Translations under genes and position numbers: made by a program
DNA from: Clostridiales bacterium
GTDB lineage: Bacteria; Bacillota; Clostridia; Lachnospirales; Lachnospiraceae
DNA: 64,000 bases
Assembly (NCBI GenBank): GCA_018372435.1
Contig: JAHAJA010000005.1
Location: 1 to 64,000, forward strand
Direction: 5' to 3'
In this document: positions 54,634-63,674 of the stretch, piece after piece
Numbering within the stretch: the first letter of the stretch is position 1
Layout of the letters: each line of letters starts with the position of its first letter
The notes under the pieces: model-generated
Seen by the model: the letters and a program-made list of their open reading frames with translations, nothing else
Told to the model about the DNA's origin: nothing
Databases searched by the model: none

Positions 54634-55188
54634 TTGTTATTACAGATTATTGTGATATCAATCTCGTTAAGTATAGATGCATTGGGAATTGGAATTGCAT
54701 ACCCGCTACGTGGTGTTAAAATTGGAGCGTTAGCTAAGACGATGATTGGATTAATTTCCTGTGGAGTAATGTTCGTATCTATTCTAGTGGGGAAACAGAT
54801 GACAAGGTATATACCAGCTGATGTGATGATGATTATAGGAACATCAATACTAGTATTAATGGGAGTAATCTATATTCGGAATAGTTTGTTTAGTGATGAA
54901 GATGCAAGTTACGATTTAGATGAATCGAAGAAGATTGATTTGTTTGAAGCTGTTATCTTAGGATTTGCCCTATCTGCTGATTCTATAAGTGCAGGAATTG
55001 CAGTTGTTGCAATAGGAATGCAAAGTACATTTATTCCTATTGTGGTTGGTTTGACACAAGTTGGATTTTTAACAATAGGAAATCTTTTGATTGTAAAATT
55101 CTCTCGAATCAGGAAGTTGAATAGTAAGGTCTGTGGAGTGTTTTCAGGAGCCTTATTAATATTGATAGCAATATTACGATGTCTATGA
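54634..55188 (+). CDS. ytaF: YtaF/MntP-like sporulation membrane protein
   Basis: The 184-residue protein has six hydrophobic segments and two repeats of the MntP/YtaF motif: SISLSIDALGIGIAYPLRG (residues 9-27) and GFALSADSISAGIAVVAIG (about 112-130), each with a Ser/Asp-containing helix end. YtaF is a sporulation-associated relative of the manganese exporter MntP. AAAGGAG precedes a TTG start at 54634. The 155-bp region between it and the divergent P-type ATPase gene shows an AAGGGG/CCCCTT stem but no recognised riboswitch. Confidence 0.8.
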   Translation: MLLQIIVISISLSIDALGIGIAYPLRGVKIGALAKTMIGLISCGVMFVSILVGKQMTRYIPADVMMIIGTSILVLMGVIYIRNSLFSDEDASYDLDESKKIDLFEAVILGFALSADSISAGIAVVAIGMQSTFIPIVVGLTQVGFLTIGNLLIVKFSRIRKLNSKVCGVFSGALLILIAILRCL

Positions 55189-55374
55189 GTTGTGACCATA
55201 TTGTATATTTGCTTGGACAACAGCGCCATATAAGGGGCAATGACGTCATATCGAGATTATGAAGAATAAACCTTTAATTCTTTGGTGTAACGTGTTATAA
55301 TTGGGAACTGAACAGTTACAAGGTTGACGGCGATGTTGACCTAAGTTAAAGCAAAGATGAGGTAGAATAATACA

Positions 55375-56121
55375 ATGAGAAATATTCAGTTGGTAGTTGA
55401 ATATGATGGTTCCCGTTATGATGGATGGCAAAAACAACCGAAGTACCCTAATCGTGTGACAATACAGGAAAAAATCGAATCGGTTTTGCATAAAATGGAA
55501 CAAGAAGAGATTGAATTAATTGGAGCGGCAAGAACAGAAGCTGGCGTACATGCGTATGCACAAGTTGCGAACTTTGTCACTAACTCTAATATGAAACCAT
55601 ATGAGATCAAACATTATCTGAATCGATTTTTACCAAGAGACATTGCAGTGAAAGAAGTGTTAGAAGTTCCAGAACGTTTTCACAGTAGTTTTAATGCAAA
55701 GTCATTTGTATATGAATATAAGATCGGCATTGGTGAAGTGCCTAATGTGTTTAATCGCAAATACAGTTACTACTGTTTTGATAAATTAGATTTAAAAGGA
55801 ATGCGAAAAGCGGCATCTCATATGATTGGGAAGCATGATTTTAAGACATTTGCTGATAATAAGAAGCAAAAGAAATCTACGGAACGTGAAATATATGAAC
55901 TTGATATATATGGAGATAGTGATGAGGTAATAATTACAATTCATGCTGATGATTTTTGGCCGTTTATGGCTAGAATAATTGTAGGTACACTTATCGAGGT
56001 AGGGACAGGTAGACTTGAGGCAGACCGTGTTCAAGAGATTATAGAAAGTAAGAATAGGGAGATAGCACCAGAAGCGGCAGAAGCGAAAGGTCTATTCTTA
56101 GTTGAAGTTAGATATATGTAA
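55375..56121 (+). CDS. truA: tRNA pseudouridine synthase A-like protein (catalytic Asp to Glu)
   Basis: The 248-residue TruA family protein would modify uridines 38-40 of tRNA anticodon arms. MRNIQLVVEYDGSRYDGWQKQ, VTIQEKIESVL and QVANFVTNSN are clear family marks. The usual R-T-D-A-G-V-H-A active site reads R-T-E-A-G-V-H-A (GAA codon at 55537-55539, residue 55), replacing the nucleophilic Asp by Glu. Otherwise the protein looks intact, including the C-terminal WPFMARIIVGTLIEVGTGR. It may be a TruA2-type paralogue with altered or lost activity, or the base may be an error. Confidence 0.9.
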   Translation: MRNIQLVVEYDGSRYDGWQKQPKYPNRVTIQEKIESVLHKMEQEEIELIGAARTEAGVHAYAQVANFVTNSNMKPYEIKHYLNRFLPRDIAVKEVLEVPERFHSSFNAKSFVYEYKIGIGEVPNVFNRKYSYYCFDKLDLKGMRKAASHMIGKHDFKTFADNKKQKKSTEREIYELDIYGDSDEVIITIHADDFWPFMARIIVGTLIEVGTGRLEADRVQEIIESKNREIAPEAAEAKGLFLVEVRYM

Positions 56122-56132
56122 GACAGACAGAA

Positions 56133-56176
56133 AGCTAGAAGGTGTATTCAATTGAATATACTTTCTGGCTTTTTTA
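56133..56176 (+). terminator. Terminator of truA
   Basis: An 18-bp stem with G-T pairs (AGCTAGAAGGTGTATTCA with 56153-56170) is followed by TTTTTT. Confidence 0.85.
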
Positions 56177-56310
56177 GTAAATTAGTACTATATCACTTGA
56201 AATCACGCTATTTATAGGAAAAGAACAATCTAAAAATAATAGTTAAAGCTTGTCAGAGGTAAGTATTTAATGTAATATTAACATGTAGAAATGTAAAAAG
56301 GAGAGATTCC

Positions 56311-57249
56311 ATGGCTAATTGTTGTCTAAAATGCGGAAAAATGTTAGAAAAAGATGGATTTTGCTTGAATTGTATTGAATTTGCTGAGAAAAATGAAACA
56401 ATGAAAGAAACAACTGAAATAGACAGTGCTGTAATTAAGGATCAACCATATACTGATGCCGATTTGAAAGCATATGAACAGATACCGAATCAACAACTAC
56501 AATTGAAGAGAAAATCAAAATTTAATTTTACGCAGATGATATTAGTAGTAATTATAGTAGTAGGGATCTTTGCAGTTTCTAAAATGGCAAGTAGGCTAGA
56601 TAAGAAGAATCCGAATGACGATACAGGTGCATATCAGGAGGAAGTTCTAGGACAAGCGCAAATAGAACGTAAGGATGAAACGAGTTTTGATGATGTCTTA
56701 GGTGAGGAAGAAACAGATGAGGATACAGATGCGTCGTATGTATATGAAGCTGATTATGAGGAAATAATGCAAGCAGGCGAGCCAAGTAATGCGTATACAT
56801 TATTCGCAGCGACAAAAGATGATGTTGTACCAATAATAGACGAATATTTTATAGAACAGGGCCTTACTATGAAATATGATACAGATATGGACAACACATA
56901 TGAAATGATTGAAGATGAGAAAGTCACATATTACGAGACATTCTCTATGTGGTCTAAAGAAGAGGATGATTCAGAATTATACTTAATTTCTTCGGATACA
57001 GTTACAGGTAAATTGTTATATGTTGGGGTATACAGAGAAGATAAAGAAGAAGCCATAAAGTTAATTACAAAGAGTCTTGAAACAATTGATCCAAGCTTAG
57101 CCAAGGAACAATTACAAGAGACTTACGATAATATTGTTAATTCTACAGACTATGTTGATGAAATCTGCGGAGATTATGAAGTACAAGGCGGATATCTAGA
57201 AGGACAGAACCTTTACTATTATTATATTTCTAGTTTGTTAGGTAATTAA
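56311..57249 (+). CDS. Zinc-ribbon membrane protein, unknown function
   Basis: The 312-residue protein has a zinc ribbon at residues 5-21 (CLKCGKMLEKDGFCLNC), a cytoplasmic linker, and one membrane segment at about 76-92 (MILVVIIVVGIFAVSKM). The acidic extracytoplasmic part (about 95-312) has regular Asp/Glu runs and no known domain. GGAGAG precedes the ATG. Bacterial zinc-ribbon plus single-TM proteins often act in envelope sensing or secretion, but this one is unrecognised. Confidence 0.7.
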   Translation: MANCCLKCGKMLEKDGFCLNCIEFAEKNETMKETTEIDSAVIKDQPYTDADLKAYEQIPNQQLQLKRKSKFNFTQMILVVIIVVGIFAVSKMASRLDKKNPNDDTGAYQEEVLGQAQIERKDETSFDDVLGEEETDEDTDASYVYEADYEEIMQAGEPSNAYTLFAATKDDVVPIIDEYFIEQGLTMKYDTDMDNTYEMIEDEKVTYYETFSMWSKEEDDSELYLISSDTVTGKLLYVGVYREDKEEAIKLITKSLETIDPSLAKEQLQETYDNIVNSTDYVDEICGDYEVQGGYLEGQNLYYYYISSLLGN

Positions 57250-57297
57250 TGGAGGTTACATAGATCAATTATGTAGCTGTTTGGAATAAGAAAAAGG

Positions 57298-57353
57298 AAG
57301 AAAGGAGCTATCAGCTAACAGTTAATTTCTTAGCTAGAAAGCTCCCTTTCTAT
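57298..57353. terminator. Bidirectional terminator between convergent genes
   Basis: GAAAGGAGCT (57300-57309) pairs with AGCTCCCTTTC (57340-57350) with one bulge, and an inner AGCTAA/TTAGCT hairpin lies within. T-rich on the plus side. Confidence 0.75.
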
Positions 57354-57372
57354 TGTTTTAATAAAATTCAAT

Positions 57373-57981
57373 CTATTCGATTTCAGAAGGTTTGTTTTTT
57401 CGATGAGAAAGTTTTTTGAACACAAGGAATACAATAATACCGATCATTATAGGTATAAGAATGTGTTTATATTCATCATAATAACCGTAGGCTAATTGCC
57501 AATTATCCTGTAAGAAGTATCCTGTTCCTATTAGCATGGTATTCCAGATGGTGATACCAATGAAAGAAGATAATAGGAAAATAGAATAACTTTGTTTCAT
57601 AGTTCCACTTATGAATGCTATGTAAGTTCGGCATATAGGAATAACTCTGGCAAAGCAAACCGCAGAGGCACCATATTTCTCAAATTTACGATAGGAAGAA
57701 TTAAGACCTTTCTCTGTTTTAGGGAACTTCTTGATTAAACGTCCAAGTATTGCTGAACCACCGTAACATCCAACTACATAGCAGAAAGTGGTACCGATAA
57801 GACCTGCAATCACGCTTGCAGTTAATATTACGAAGAAATGAATATTCTGAGAACATGCGATTGCTCCAGAGAATGGTAGGACTATCTCACTAGATACAGG
57901 AAAGCAGGCGTATTCAAGCATGATAATTAAGAACATAGCGATTAACCCATAATCGGTTATTAAGTTGGTGAGGAATTCCAT
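57373..57981 (-). CDS. DedA family membrane protein
   Basis: The protein has 202 residues and five or six hydrophobic segments. The family motifs are EYACFPVSSEIVLPFSGA (about residues 22-39, E-x-x-x-PxPSE-like) and ARVIPICRTYIAFISGTMKQ (about 111-130, the FxRxxPxxRT arginines). DedA proteins carry lipid or proton-linked transport functions in the membrane, including undecaprenyl phosphate recycling. ATG 57981 with GGAG 6 bp upstream is preferred over ATG 57993. Relatives of this branch are UptA-like, but the role here is unknown. Confidence 0.9.
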   Translation of the reverse strand: MEFLTNLITDYGLIAMFLIIMLEYACFPVSSEIVLPFSGAIACSQNIHFFVILTASVIAGLIGTTFCYVVGCYGGSAILGRLIKKFPKTEKGLNSSYRKFEKYGASAVCFARVIPICRTYIAFISGTMKQSYSIFLLSSFIGITIWNTMLIGTGYFLQDNWQLAYGYYDEYKHILIPIMIGIIVFLVFKKLSHRKNKPSEIE

Positions 57982-58221
57982 AATACGCTCCATGAATTCT
58001 TTTTTGAAAGTATATTACTAGTAATTAGAAATAATGTTAATAAATTGATATTATCCTATATTCAGTCTACTTTACGTATAAAAAGGACAAGTACATCATA
58101 TATATGGTAGTGGCTTGTAATAATATTGTTATAGTAATGACACAAATTTACCACAAAACACTTATAGATTTATACATAAAATGAAATAAGTGGAATTACA
58201 GCATGACACTTGGAGGTTAAA

Positions 58222-59817
58222 ATGAAGGAACTTATACTAAGAATGAAAAAGAGGAGTAAGCATTTGCTGATGTTCTCTGTAATTTTATTGATATTATTTG
58301 GAGTTAGATATAAAGAACAGGCTGATGCTGCTTCTAATTATCCATATATGATTAAGGTCAATAAACAACAAAATTGTGTAACCATCTATGGTAAAGATAG
58401 TAAAGGCAAATATACTGTACCAGTTAAAGCGATGATCTGTTCTACCGGTGTTGAAACTCCATTAGGGACGTACCGTACACCAGCGAAGTATAGATGGAAG
58501 TTACTACTAGATGATGTGTGGGGGCAATATAGCACAAGAATTACAGGGGGAATCTTATTCCATTCCGTTTGGTATTATAAACAAGACCCATCGACACTAT
58601 CAGCAGTACAATATAATAAGCTTGGAACAATGTGTTCCCACGGCTGTATACGTTTGACTGTAGCGGATGCCAAATGGATATATGATAATTGTCCCATTGG
58701 AACAACAGTTACTATATATAATGGCAAAGATCCAGGGCCTCTTGGAAAACCGGTCGCAATTAAATTACCGACAAACACAGGCTGGGACCCAACAGATGTA
58801 TATTCTAAGAATAATCCGTTTAATGGTAAGAAGCCGACTATTAGTGGAGCAAAGAACAAGACAGTTAAATATGGTACTAATGTGGATTTACTAAAGGGTG
58901 TTACAGCTAAGAATACAACTGGATTTAGCATAACAGCACGTATTAAGGTTTCTGGTAAAGTGAATACGAAGAAATCAGGTAAATACAAGATTACTTATAC
59001 GGTTACCGATGAGATAGGAAGAAGTGCAAAGAAAATAGTTACATACACTGTTGTTGGTGGAGAAGATAAGGACAAAGATGAAGAAGTAGTAGAGGTAGTA
59101 GGAACACCTAAGATTTCTGGTGTAGTAGATAAAGTTATTAATGGTGATACCGAGGTTACAAAGGAACTAGCACTAAAAGGAGTTACTGCAACGATTGATG
59201 ATAAGAAAGTAGACAATAGCACGTTGACAGTTACGATTAAAGAGAACAAAGATGATTCGTACACAGTAACGTATGAATTGGTTTCCACTAATGGAAAATC
59301 AGATAAACAAGTAGCTACGATTATTGTTGATAAAGAAGCGCCAGTCATTGAAGGAGCAGTTAATAAAGAAATTCTTTGGGATGTAAAAGTTAATCGTGAG
59401 ATGGCATTAGAAGGTGTGAAGATTTCTGATAATATTAGCAAGATGGCCATTGATGATATTAAGGTAACGATTAAAGATAAAGAAGACCGTTATATTGTGA
59501 CATATACAGCAAACGACGATGTAGGTAACAAAACTTCAGTCACTGTGAATTTCAAGAAAAAAGATTATCTTCGATTTGAAGGAATTGTAGACCGTGTTGC
59601 TCAGAGTTACGAAGTAGTAAACCGAGCTTATGCATTAAAGGGAGTAAAGGCATATTACAACGAGAAAGATGTTACAGATGCAATCGAAGTACGTTTCAAA
59701 CCTGTCTATGATGAAGAAGATGTTATCGTAGAATATGAGGTAACCTATATTATACGTGATAAAGTAAATAATGATATACGGGCTACTGCTAAAATCACAG
59801 TATTAAAAGAAGAATAA
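58222..59817 (+). CDS. Secreted L,D-transpeptidase with Ig-like repeats
   Basis: The 531-residue wall enzyme makes or remodels 3-3 cross-links or attaches proteins to peptidoglycan. A signal/anchor segment lies at residues 18-38. The YkuD domain (about 42-190) has HSVWYYK, then CSHGCIRL with the catalytic Cys at 142. At least four Ig-like or Big_3-type repeats follow (about 215-531), with VTDEIGRSAKKIVTYTV and YTANDDVGNKTSVTV-like ends. GGAGG at 58212-58216 selects ATG 58222. The tail is probably a wall-binding or spacer region. Confidence 0.92.
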   Translation: MKELILRMKKRSKHLLMFSVILLILFGVRYKEQADAASNYPYMIKVNKQQNCVTIYGKDSKGKYTVPVKAMICSTGVETPLGTYRTPAKYRWKLLLDDVWGQYSTRITGGILFHSVWYYKQDPSTLSAVQYNKLGTMCSHGCIRLTVADAKWIYDNCPIGTTVTIYNGKDPGPLGKPVAIKLPTNTGWDPTDVYSKNNPFNGKKPTISGAKNKTVKYGTNVDLLKGVTAKNTTGFSITARIKVSGKVNTKKSGKYKITYTVTDEIGRSAKKIVTYTVVGGEDKDKDEEVVEVVGTPKISGVVDKVINGDTEVTKELALKGVTATIDDKKVDNSTLTVTIKENKDDSYTVTYELVSTNGKSDKQVATIIVDKEAPVIEGAVNKEILWDVKVNREMALEGVKISDNISKMAIDDIKVTIKDKEDRYIVTYTANDDVGNKTSVTVNFKKKDYLRFEGIVDRVAQSYEVVNRAYALKGVKAYYNEKDVTDAIEVRFKPVYDEEDVIVEYEVTYIIRDKVNNDIRATAKITVLKEE

Positions 59818-59832
59818 AAATCAAACTTGTAA

Positions 59833-59882
59833 AAGGGGCTTATGCTAAAGTAAGGGTTTTAGCATAGGCTCCTTAAGTTTTC
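59833..59882 (+). terminator. Terminator of the L,D-transpeptidase gene
   Basis: AAGGGGCTTATGCTAAA pairs with TTTAGCATAGGCTCCTT (two mismatches), followed by AAGTTTTC. Confidence 0.8.
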
Positions 59883-59986
59883 TAGATATACAATGGTACT
59901 AAAACTAATAAATCTAATAAATTTATTAAATATGAAAAAATAAGTTGAAAAAAGGTTATAATCTAGGTATACTTTAAATATTGACT

Positions 59987-60057
59987 GTAACTCACTCGTG
60001 AATGATATCCATGAAATATAGTTAATGGATTTCAGGTCAAAGAGTGCATTAAGTTAC
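59987..60057 (+). other. Potential structured leader of tgt
   Basis: GTAACTCACTC (59987-59997) can pair with the strand at 60042-60057, and ATCCAT/ATGGAT (60007/60025) and TGAAAT/ATTTCA give alternative inner stems. TATAAT at 59957 is upstream. The pattern does not match any preQ1 class I know. Bases 60058-60137 up to tgt contain its ribosome binding site only. Confidence 0.4.
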
Positions 60058-60137
60058 AAAGATTTACATGTTAGAATGTCAGTTGTACAACAATAAGTTT
60101 GGAATTTATAGGTGTACAAGTTTGACTAGGAGGTCAG

Positions 60138-61274
60138 ATGTACAAGTTAATAAAGAGAGATGGCATGGCAAAACGTGGCGAATTCCACACCGTTCATGGA
60201 ACTATCCAAACTCCTGTATTTATGAATGTTGGTACTTGCGCAGCTATAAAAGGCGGAGTATCTACAGAAGATTTACAAGGATTAAAGACACAAGTGGAGT
60301 TATCCAATACGTATCATCTACATGTTCGTCCGGGAGATAAAGTTATAAAACAACTTGGAGGTCTTCATAAGTTTATGGTTTGGGATAAGCCAATCCTAAC
60401 AGACTCAGGTGGATTCCAAGTATTTTCATTGTCAGGGCTTCGTAAAATCAAAGAAGAGGGTGTATACTTTAACTCTCATATTGATGGGCGTAAGATTTTC
60501 ATGGGTCCAGAAGAGAGTATGCAGATTCAATCAAATCTTGCATCAACAATAGCAATGGCGTTTGATGAGTGCCCGCCGCACCCAGCTACTAGAGAATATA
60601 TGCAGAACTCTGTTGATCGTACAACTAGATGGTTAGAACGTTGTAAAAAAGAGATGGCAAGATTGAATTCTTTAGAAGATACAATTAATAAAAATCAGAT
60701 GTTGTTTGGAATAAATCAAGGTGGAACTTTCGAAGATATCCGTATTGAACATGCAAAACGTATATCAGAGCTTAATCTTGATGGATATGCCCTTGGTGGA
60801 CTTGCAGTTGGTGAGTCTCATTCAGAGATGTATCGTATAATTGAAGAAACGGTACCATATCTACCAGTTGAAAAACCTACTTACCTTATGGGAGTTGGTA
60901 CACCTGCTAATATTCTAGAAGCAGTTGATCGAGGAGTTGATTTCTTTGATTGCGTGTATCCAACAAGAAACGGAAGACATGGTCATGCCTATACGAATCT
61001 AGGTAAGCTTAATCTACTTAATGCAAGATTTGAATTAGATACAAGACCGATTGAAGAAGGTTGTAATTGTCCGGCCTGTCAAAAGTATAGCCGTGCATAT
61101 ATAAGACATCTGTTGAAAGCTAAAGAAATGTTAGGCCTTCGATTACTTGTAATGCACAACTTGTATTTCTATAATACAATGATGGAAGAGATTCGAGAAG
61201 CAATTGAGCAAGGCAGATATAAAGAATATAAGAAAGCCAAATTAGCTGGATTTGAAGCTAATGGAGAAAGCTAA
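60138..61274 (+). CDS. tgt: tRNA-guanine transglycosylase (queuine/preQ1)
   Basis: It exchanges guanine-34 for preQ1 in Asp, Asn, His and Tyr tRNAs. The protein has 378 residues, with Asp89 in the DSGGFQVFSLS motif and the nucleophilic Asp at about 271 in FFDCVYPTRNGRHGHAYT. GINQGGTFEDIR and GGLAVGESHSEMY line the pocket, and zinc Cys are in CNCPACQKYSRAYIRHL. AGGAGG precedes the ATG. It precedes yajC with 52 bp between, a common tgt-yajC arrangement. No preQ1-type riboswitch is evident. Confidence 0.97.
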   Translation: MYKLIKRDGMAKRGEFHTVHGTIQTPVFMNVGTCAAIKGGVSTEDLQGLKTQVELSNTYHLHVRPGDKVIKQLGGLHKFMVWDKPILTDSGGFQVFSLSGLRKIKEEGVYFNSHIDGRKIFMGPEESMQIQSNLASTIAMAFDECPPHPATREYMQNSVDRTTRWLERCKKEMARLNSLEDTINKNQMLFGINQGGTFEDIRIEHAKRISELNLDGYALGGLAVGESHSEMYRIIEETVPYLPVEKPTYLMGVGTPANILEAVDRGVDFFDCVYPTRNGRHGHAYTNLGKLNLLNARFELDTRPIEEGCNCPACQKYSRAYIRHLLKAKEMLGLRLLVMHNLYFYNTMMEEIREAIEQGRYKEYKKAKLAGFEANGES

Positions 61275-61326
61275 AATTTCTTGACGAAAGTCATAGATTT
61301 TGAAGATATGTATAGGAGGAATTATC

Positions 61327-61644
61327 ATGAACTTACCAGTATTAACTACAGCACCAACAGGGGGTACGAGTATCATATTTACTCTTGGTTATTTAGTAGT
61401 CATCGGTGCAGCATTCTATTTTATTGCAATCAGACCACAGAAGAAACAACAAAAGGCACATGCAGCTATGTTAACAACAATATCGAACGGTGATAGCATT
61501 TTAACTTCAAGTGGTTTCTATGGCGTTGTTATTGATGTAATGGAAGACGTTGTAATTGTCGAGTTTGGTAACAATAAAAACTGTAGAATTCCAATGCAAA
61601 AATCAGCTATTATTGAAATCGAAAAACCAGAAGAAACTAAATAA
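61327..61644 (+). CDS. yajC: Preprotein translocase subunit YajC
   Basis: A small membrane partner of SecDF of 105 residues. One membrane segment (about residues 15-37) is followed by the family motif FIAIRPQKKQQKAHAAM and the basic C-terminal region GDSILTSSGFYGVVIDVMEDVVIVEFGNN. GGAGG at 61313-61318 sets ATG 61327, which makes the upstream in-frame 61300 unlikely. It follows tgt, and a terminator lies right after. secD and secF are not in this window. Confidence 0.93.
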   Translation: MNLPVLTTAPTGGTSIIFTLGYLVVIGAAFYFIAIRPQKKQQKAHAAMLTTISNGDSILTSSGFYGVVIDVMEDVVIVEFGNNKNCRIPMQKSAIIEIEKPEETK

Positions 61645-61649
61645 TAGAT

Positions 61650-61698
61650 AAAAAGGAGTTGGCGGATAATCAAAAGTATCCAACAACTCCTTTTTTCT
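61650..61698 (+). terminator. Terminator of the tgt-yajC unit
   Basis: AAAAAGGAGTTG (61650-61661) pairs with CAACTCCTTTTTT (61684-61696). Confidence 0.9.
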
Positions 61699-61874
61699 AT
61701 AGACAAATTTTACATTCAAGGGTACTATAATAAAGTGTCAATAAAGATATAACAATGTATATTGCAAGCAATCATTCGATTTGCATATGATAAAATGATA
61801 TAAGTAGTTTGGAGACAGTAAGATTTGTATGTTACACAAAGTCTCTAGGCCTTTGAAAGGGGATAATTTATAAC

Positions 61875-62795
61875 ATGAACAAACCAGTATTAGTAATTAT
61901 GGCTGCAGGTATGGGCAGTAGATACGGCGGATTAAAGCAAATGGATCCTGTGGATAAGGAAGGACATAAGATTATAGATTTTTCAATATATGATGCGAAA
62001 AGAGCCGGTTTTGAAAAAGTAGTTTTCGTTATTAAGAAAGAATTAGAAGACGATTTTAGAGAATTGGTGGGTGATCCAATATCGAAGCATCTGGAAGTAG
62101 AATATGTGTTCCAAAGCTTAGATAATATTCCAGAAGGTTTTTCTGTTCCAGATGGTAGAGTAAAACCTTGGGGAACCGCTCATGCAGTGCTTAGTTGCTA
62201 TGACATAATAGATGGGCCATTCGCTGTAATCAATGCAGATGATTATTATGGAGCAAGCGCATTTCAGATGATCTACGATTTCTTATCAGAAGTGAAAGAA
62301 GATTCCTGTTATCGTTATACAATGGTAGGTTATCGTTTGAAAAATACGGTTACAGACAATGGTTATGTATCTAGAGGCGTGTGTGATACCGATTCTAATC
62401 AAATGTTACTAGATATAGTGGAACGTACTAGAATCGAGAAGCGAGAAGAGGGAATTGCATATTCCGAAGATGGCGGTAACACTTGGAACCCACTTTCTGA
62501 AGAGACAATTGTATCTATGAATATGTGGGGATTTACGGCTAGTATAATGGAAGAGCTTAAGAAACGTTTTGCACTATTCATGAATGAAGAAGTTAGAAAC
62601 AATCCTGAGAAAGCAGAATACTTTTTACCAAGTGTTGTAGATCAATTGTTATCAGCAAAAAAAGCAACAGTTAAAGTACTAAACTCAGAAGACAAATGGT
62701 ATGGCGTAACATACAAAGAAGATAAAGAAAGTGTTATGAATGCAATAGCTAGCCTGAAAGCGAGTGGAATATATCCTACAAAACTCTGGAGGTAA
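61875..62795 (+). CDS. Nucleotidyltransferase family protein (UTP-glucose-1-P-like)
   Basis: The 306-residue protein has the NTP_transferase motif AAGMGSRYGGLKQMDPV (residues 10-26), corresponding to the GxGxRxxPxTxxxPK loop of sugar-1-phosphate nucleotidyltransferases. INADDYYGASAF supplies the catalytic Asp pair (about 117-128), and the C-terminal half lacks a left-handed helix repeat. It probably activates a sugar phosphate for the envelope. AAAGG precedes the ATG. It is followed after 6 bp by a response-regulator gene, so they may be cotranscribed. Confidence 0.8.
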   Translation: MNKPVLVIMAAGMGSRYGGLKQMDPVDKEGHKIIDFSIYDAKRAGFEKVVFVIKKELEDDFRELVGDPISKHLEVEYVFQSLDNIPEGFSVPDGRVKPWGTAHAVLSCYDIIDGPFAVINADDYYGASAFQMIYDFLSEVKEDSCYRYTMVGYRLKNTVTDNGYVSRGVCDTDSNQMLLDIVERTRIEKREEGIAYSEDGGNTWNPLSEETIVSMNMWGFTASIMEELKKRFALFMNEEVRNNPEKAEYFLPSVVDQLLSAKKATVKVLNSEDKWYGVTYKEDKESVMNAIASLKASGIYPTKLWR

Positions 62796-62801
62796 TTCTT
62801 C

Positions 62802-63476
62802 ATGTTTAAAATACTAATAGTAGAAGATGATGAAACGATAGCAGGGATATTATCGGAGAATCTAAATAAATGGGGATATGAAGCTAGTTATGTAGAAGAC
62901 TTTGACTTGGTACTCCAAAAATTCAGAGATTTTGAACCACATTTGGTTTTAATGGATATTACCTTGCCGTTCTATAATGGATTCTATTGGTGCGCTGAGA
63001 TTCGCAAAGAATCCAATGTACCAATTGTATTCATATCCTCCAATACCGATAACATGAATATTGTTATGGCGATGAACATGGGAGGAGATGACTTCATTAC
63101 GAAACCCTTCGACCTTTCTGTTGTAGTTGCTAAGGTTCAAGCGTTACTTCGAAGAACATATTCGTATATGAATCAAGTTACTACCATTGAACATCGAGGG
63201 GCAATCCTTAACCTTGGTGAAGCAGCATTATATTATCAAGATACAAAGTTAGATTTAACAAAGAACGAGTTTCGTATCTTGCAATTATTAATGGAGAAGA
63301 GGAATACGGTAGTTTCTAGAGAAGAGATTATGAAGAAATTATGGGATAGCGATTGCTTTATTGATGACAATACATTGACGGTTAATATGACGAGAATCCG
63401 CAAGAAGCTGGAAGAAATCGGCCTTGAACAATTTATTGTAACGAAAAAGGGAATTGGTTATCGAATAGGGGACTAA
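62802..63476 (+). CDS. BceR-type OmpR-family response regulator
   Basis: The 224-residue regulator has a receiver domain with VEDDE, Asp in LVLMDITLPFYNGFYWCAEIR (about residue 51), FISSNTDNMNIVMAMNMGGDDFITKPFDL, and a C-terminal winged helix (KNEFRILQLLMEKRNTVVSREEIMKKLWDSD). The FYWC-x-x-IR and MNIVMAMNMGGDDFI phrases are those of the BceR group, which senses bacitracin-like peptides through an ABC transporter. The kinase follows. Its ABC partner must be outside the window or be the 37150-40430 unit. Confidence 0.9.
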   Translation: MFKILIVEDDETIAGILSENLNKWGYEASYVEDFDLVLQKFRDFEPHLVLMDITLPFYNGFYWCAEIRKESNVPIVFISSNTDNMNIVMAMNMGGDDFITKPFDLSVVVAKVQALLRRTYSYMNQVTTIEHRGAILNLGEAALYYQDTKLDLTKNEFRILQLLMEKRNTVVSREEIMKKLWDSDCFIDDNTLTVNMTRIRKKLEEIGLEQFIVTKKGIGYRIGD

Positions 63477-63487
63477 CTTAAGTCATA

Positions 63488-63635
63488 AGTATTAGGGCTT
63501 CAAAATACAGAGCCTAAGTACCAACGACTTCATACAGTTGCTCATCAAACTATGTTCTGCATCACATTAGCCAGGTTTGCGAATGTGCAAATTGACGAAG
63601 GTAAGTTTTTTGAGTGCTTTTGATACCCTAATACT
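63488..63635. repeat. 148-bp unit with 18-bp inverted ends
   Basis: The ends AGTATTAGGGCTTCAAAA (63488-63505) and its near complement at 63618-63635 (16 of 18) bracket about 112 bp without an open frame, between the response regulator and the kinase. It could be a MITE-like insertion or a structured RNA. Confidence 0.65.
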
Positions 63636-63674
63636 ATTAAATCTTGCGACTTTGGAAGGAGTGTTGATTTTAAT

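Noticed and set aside
59987..60057. Known preQ1 riboswitch of tgt
   Set aside because: The conserved short preQ1 motifs are absent. Reported only as a possible structured leader.
60068..60340. Open frame overlapping the start of tgt
   Set aside because: It is a different-frame shadow of the tgt gene with low-quality sequence and no ribosome binding site.
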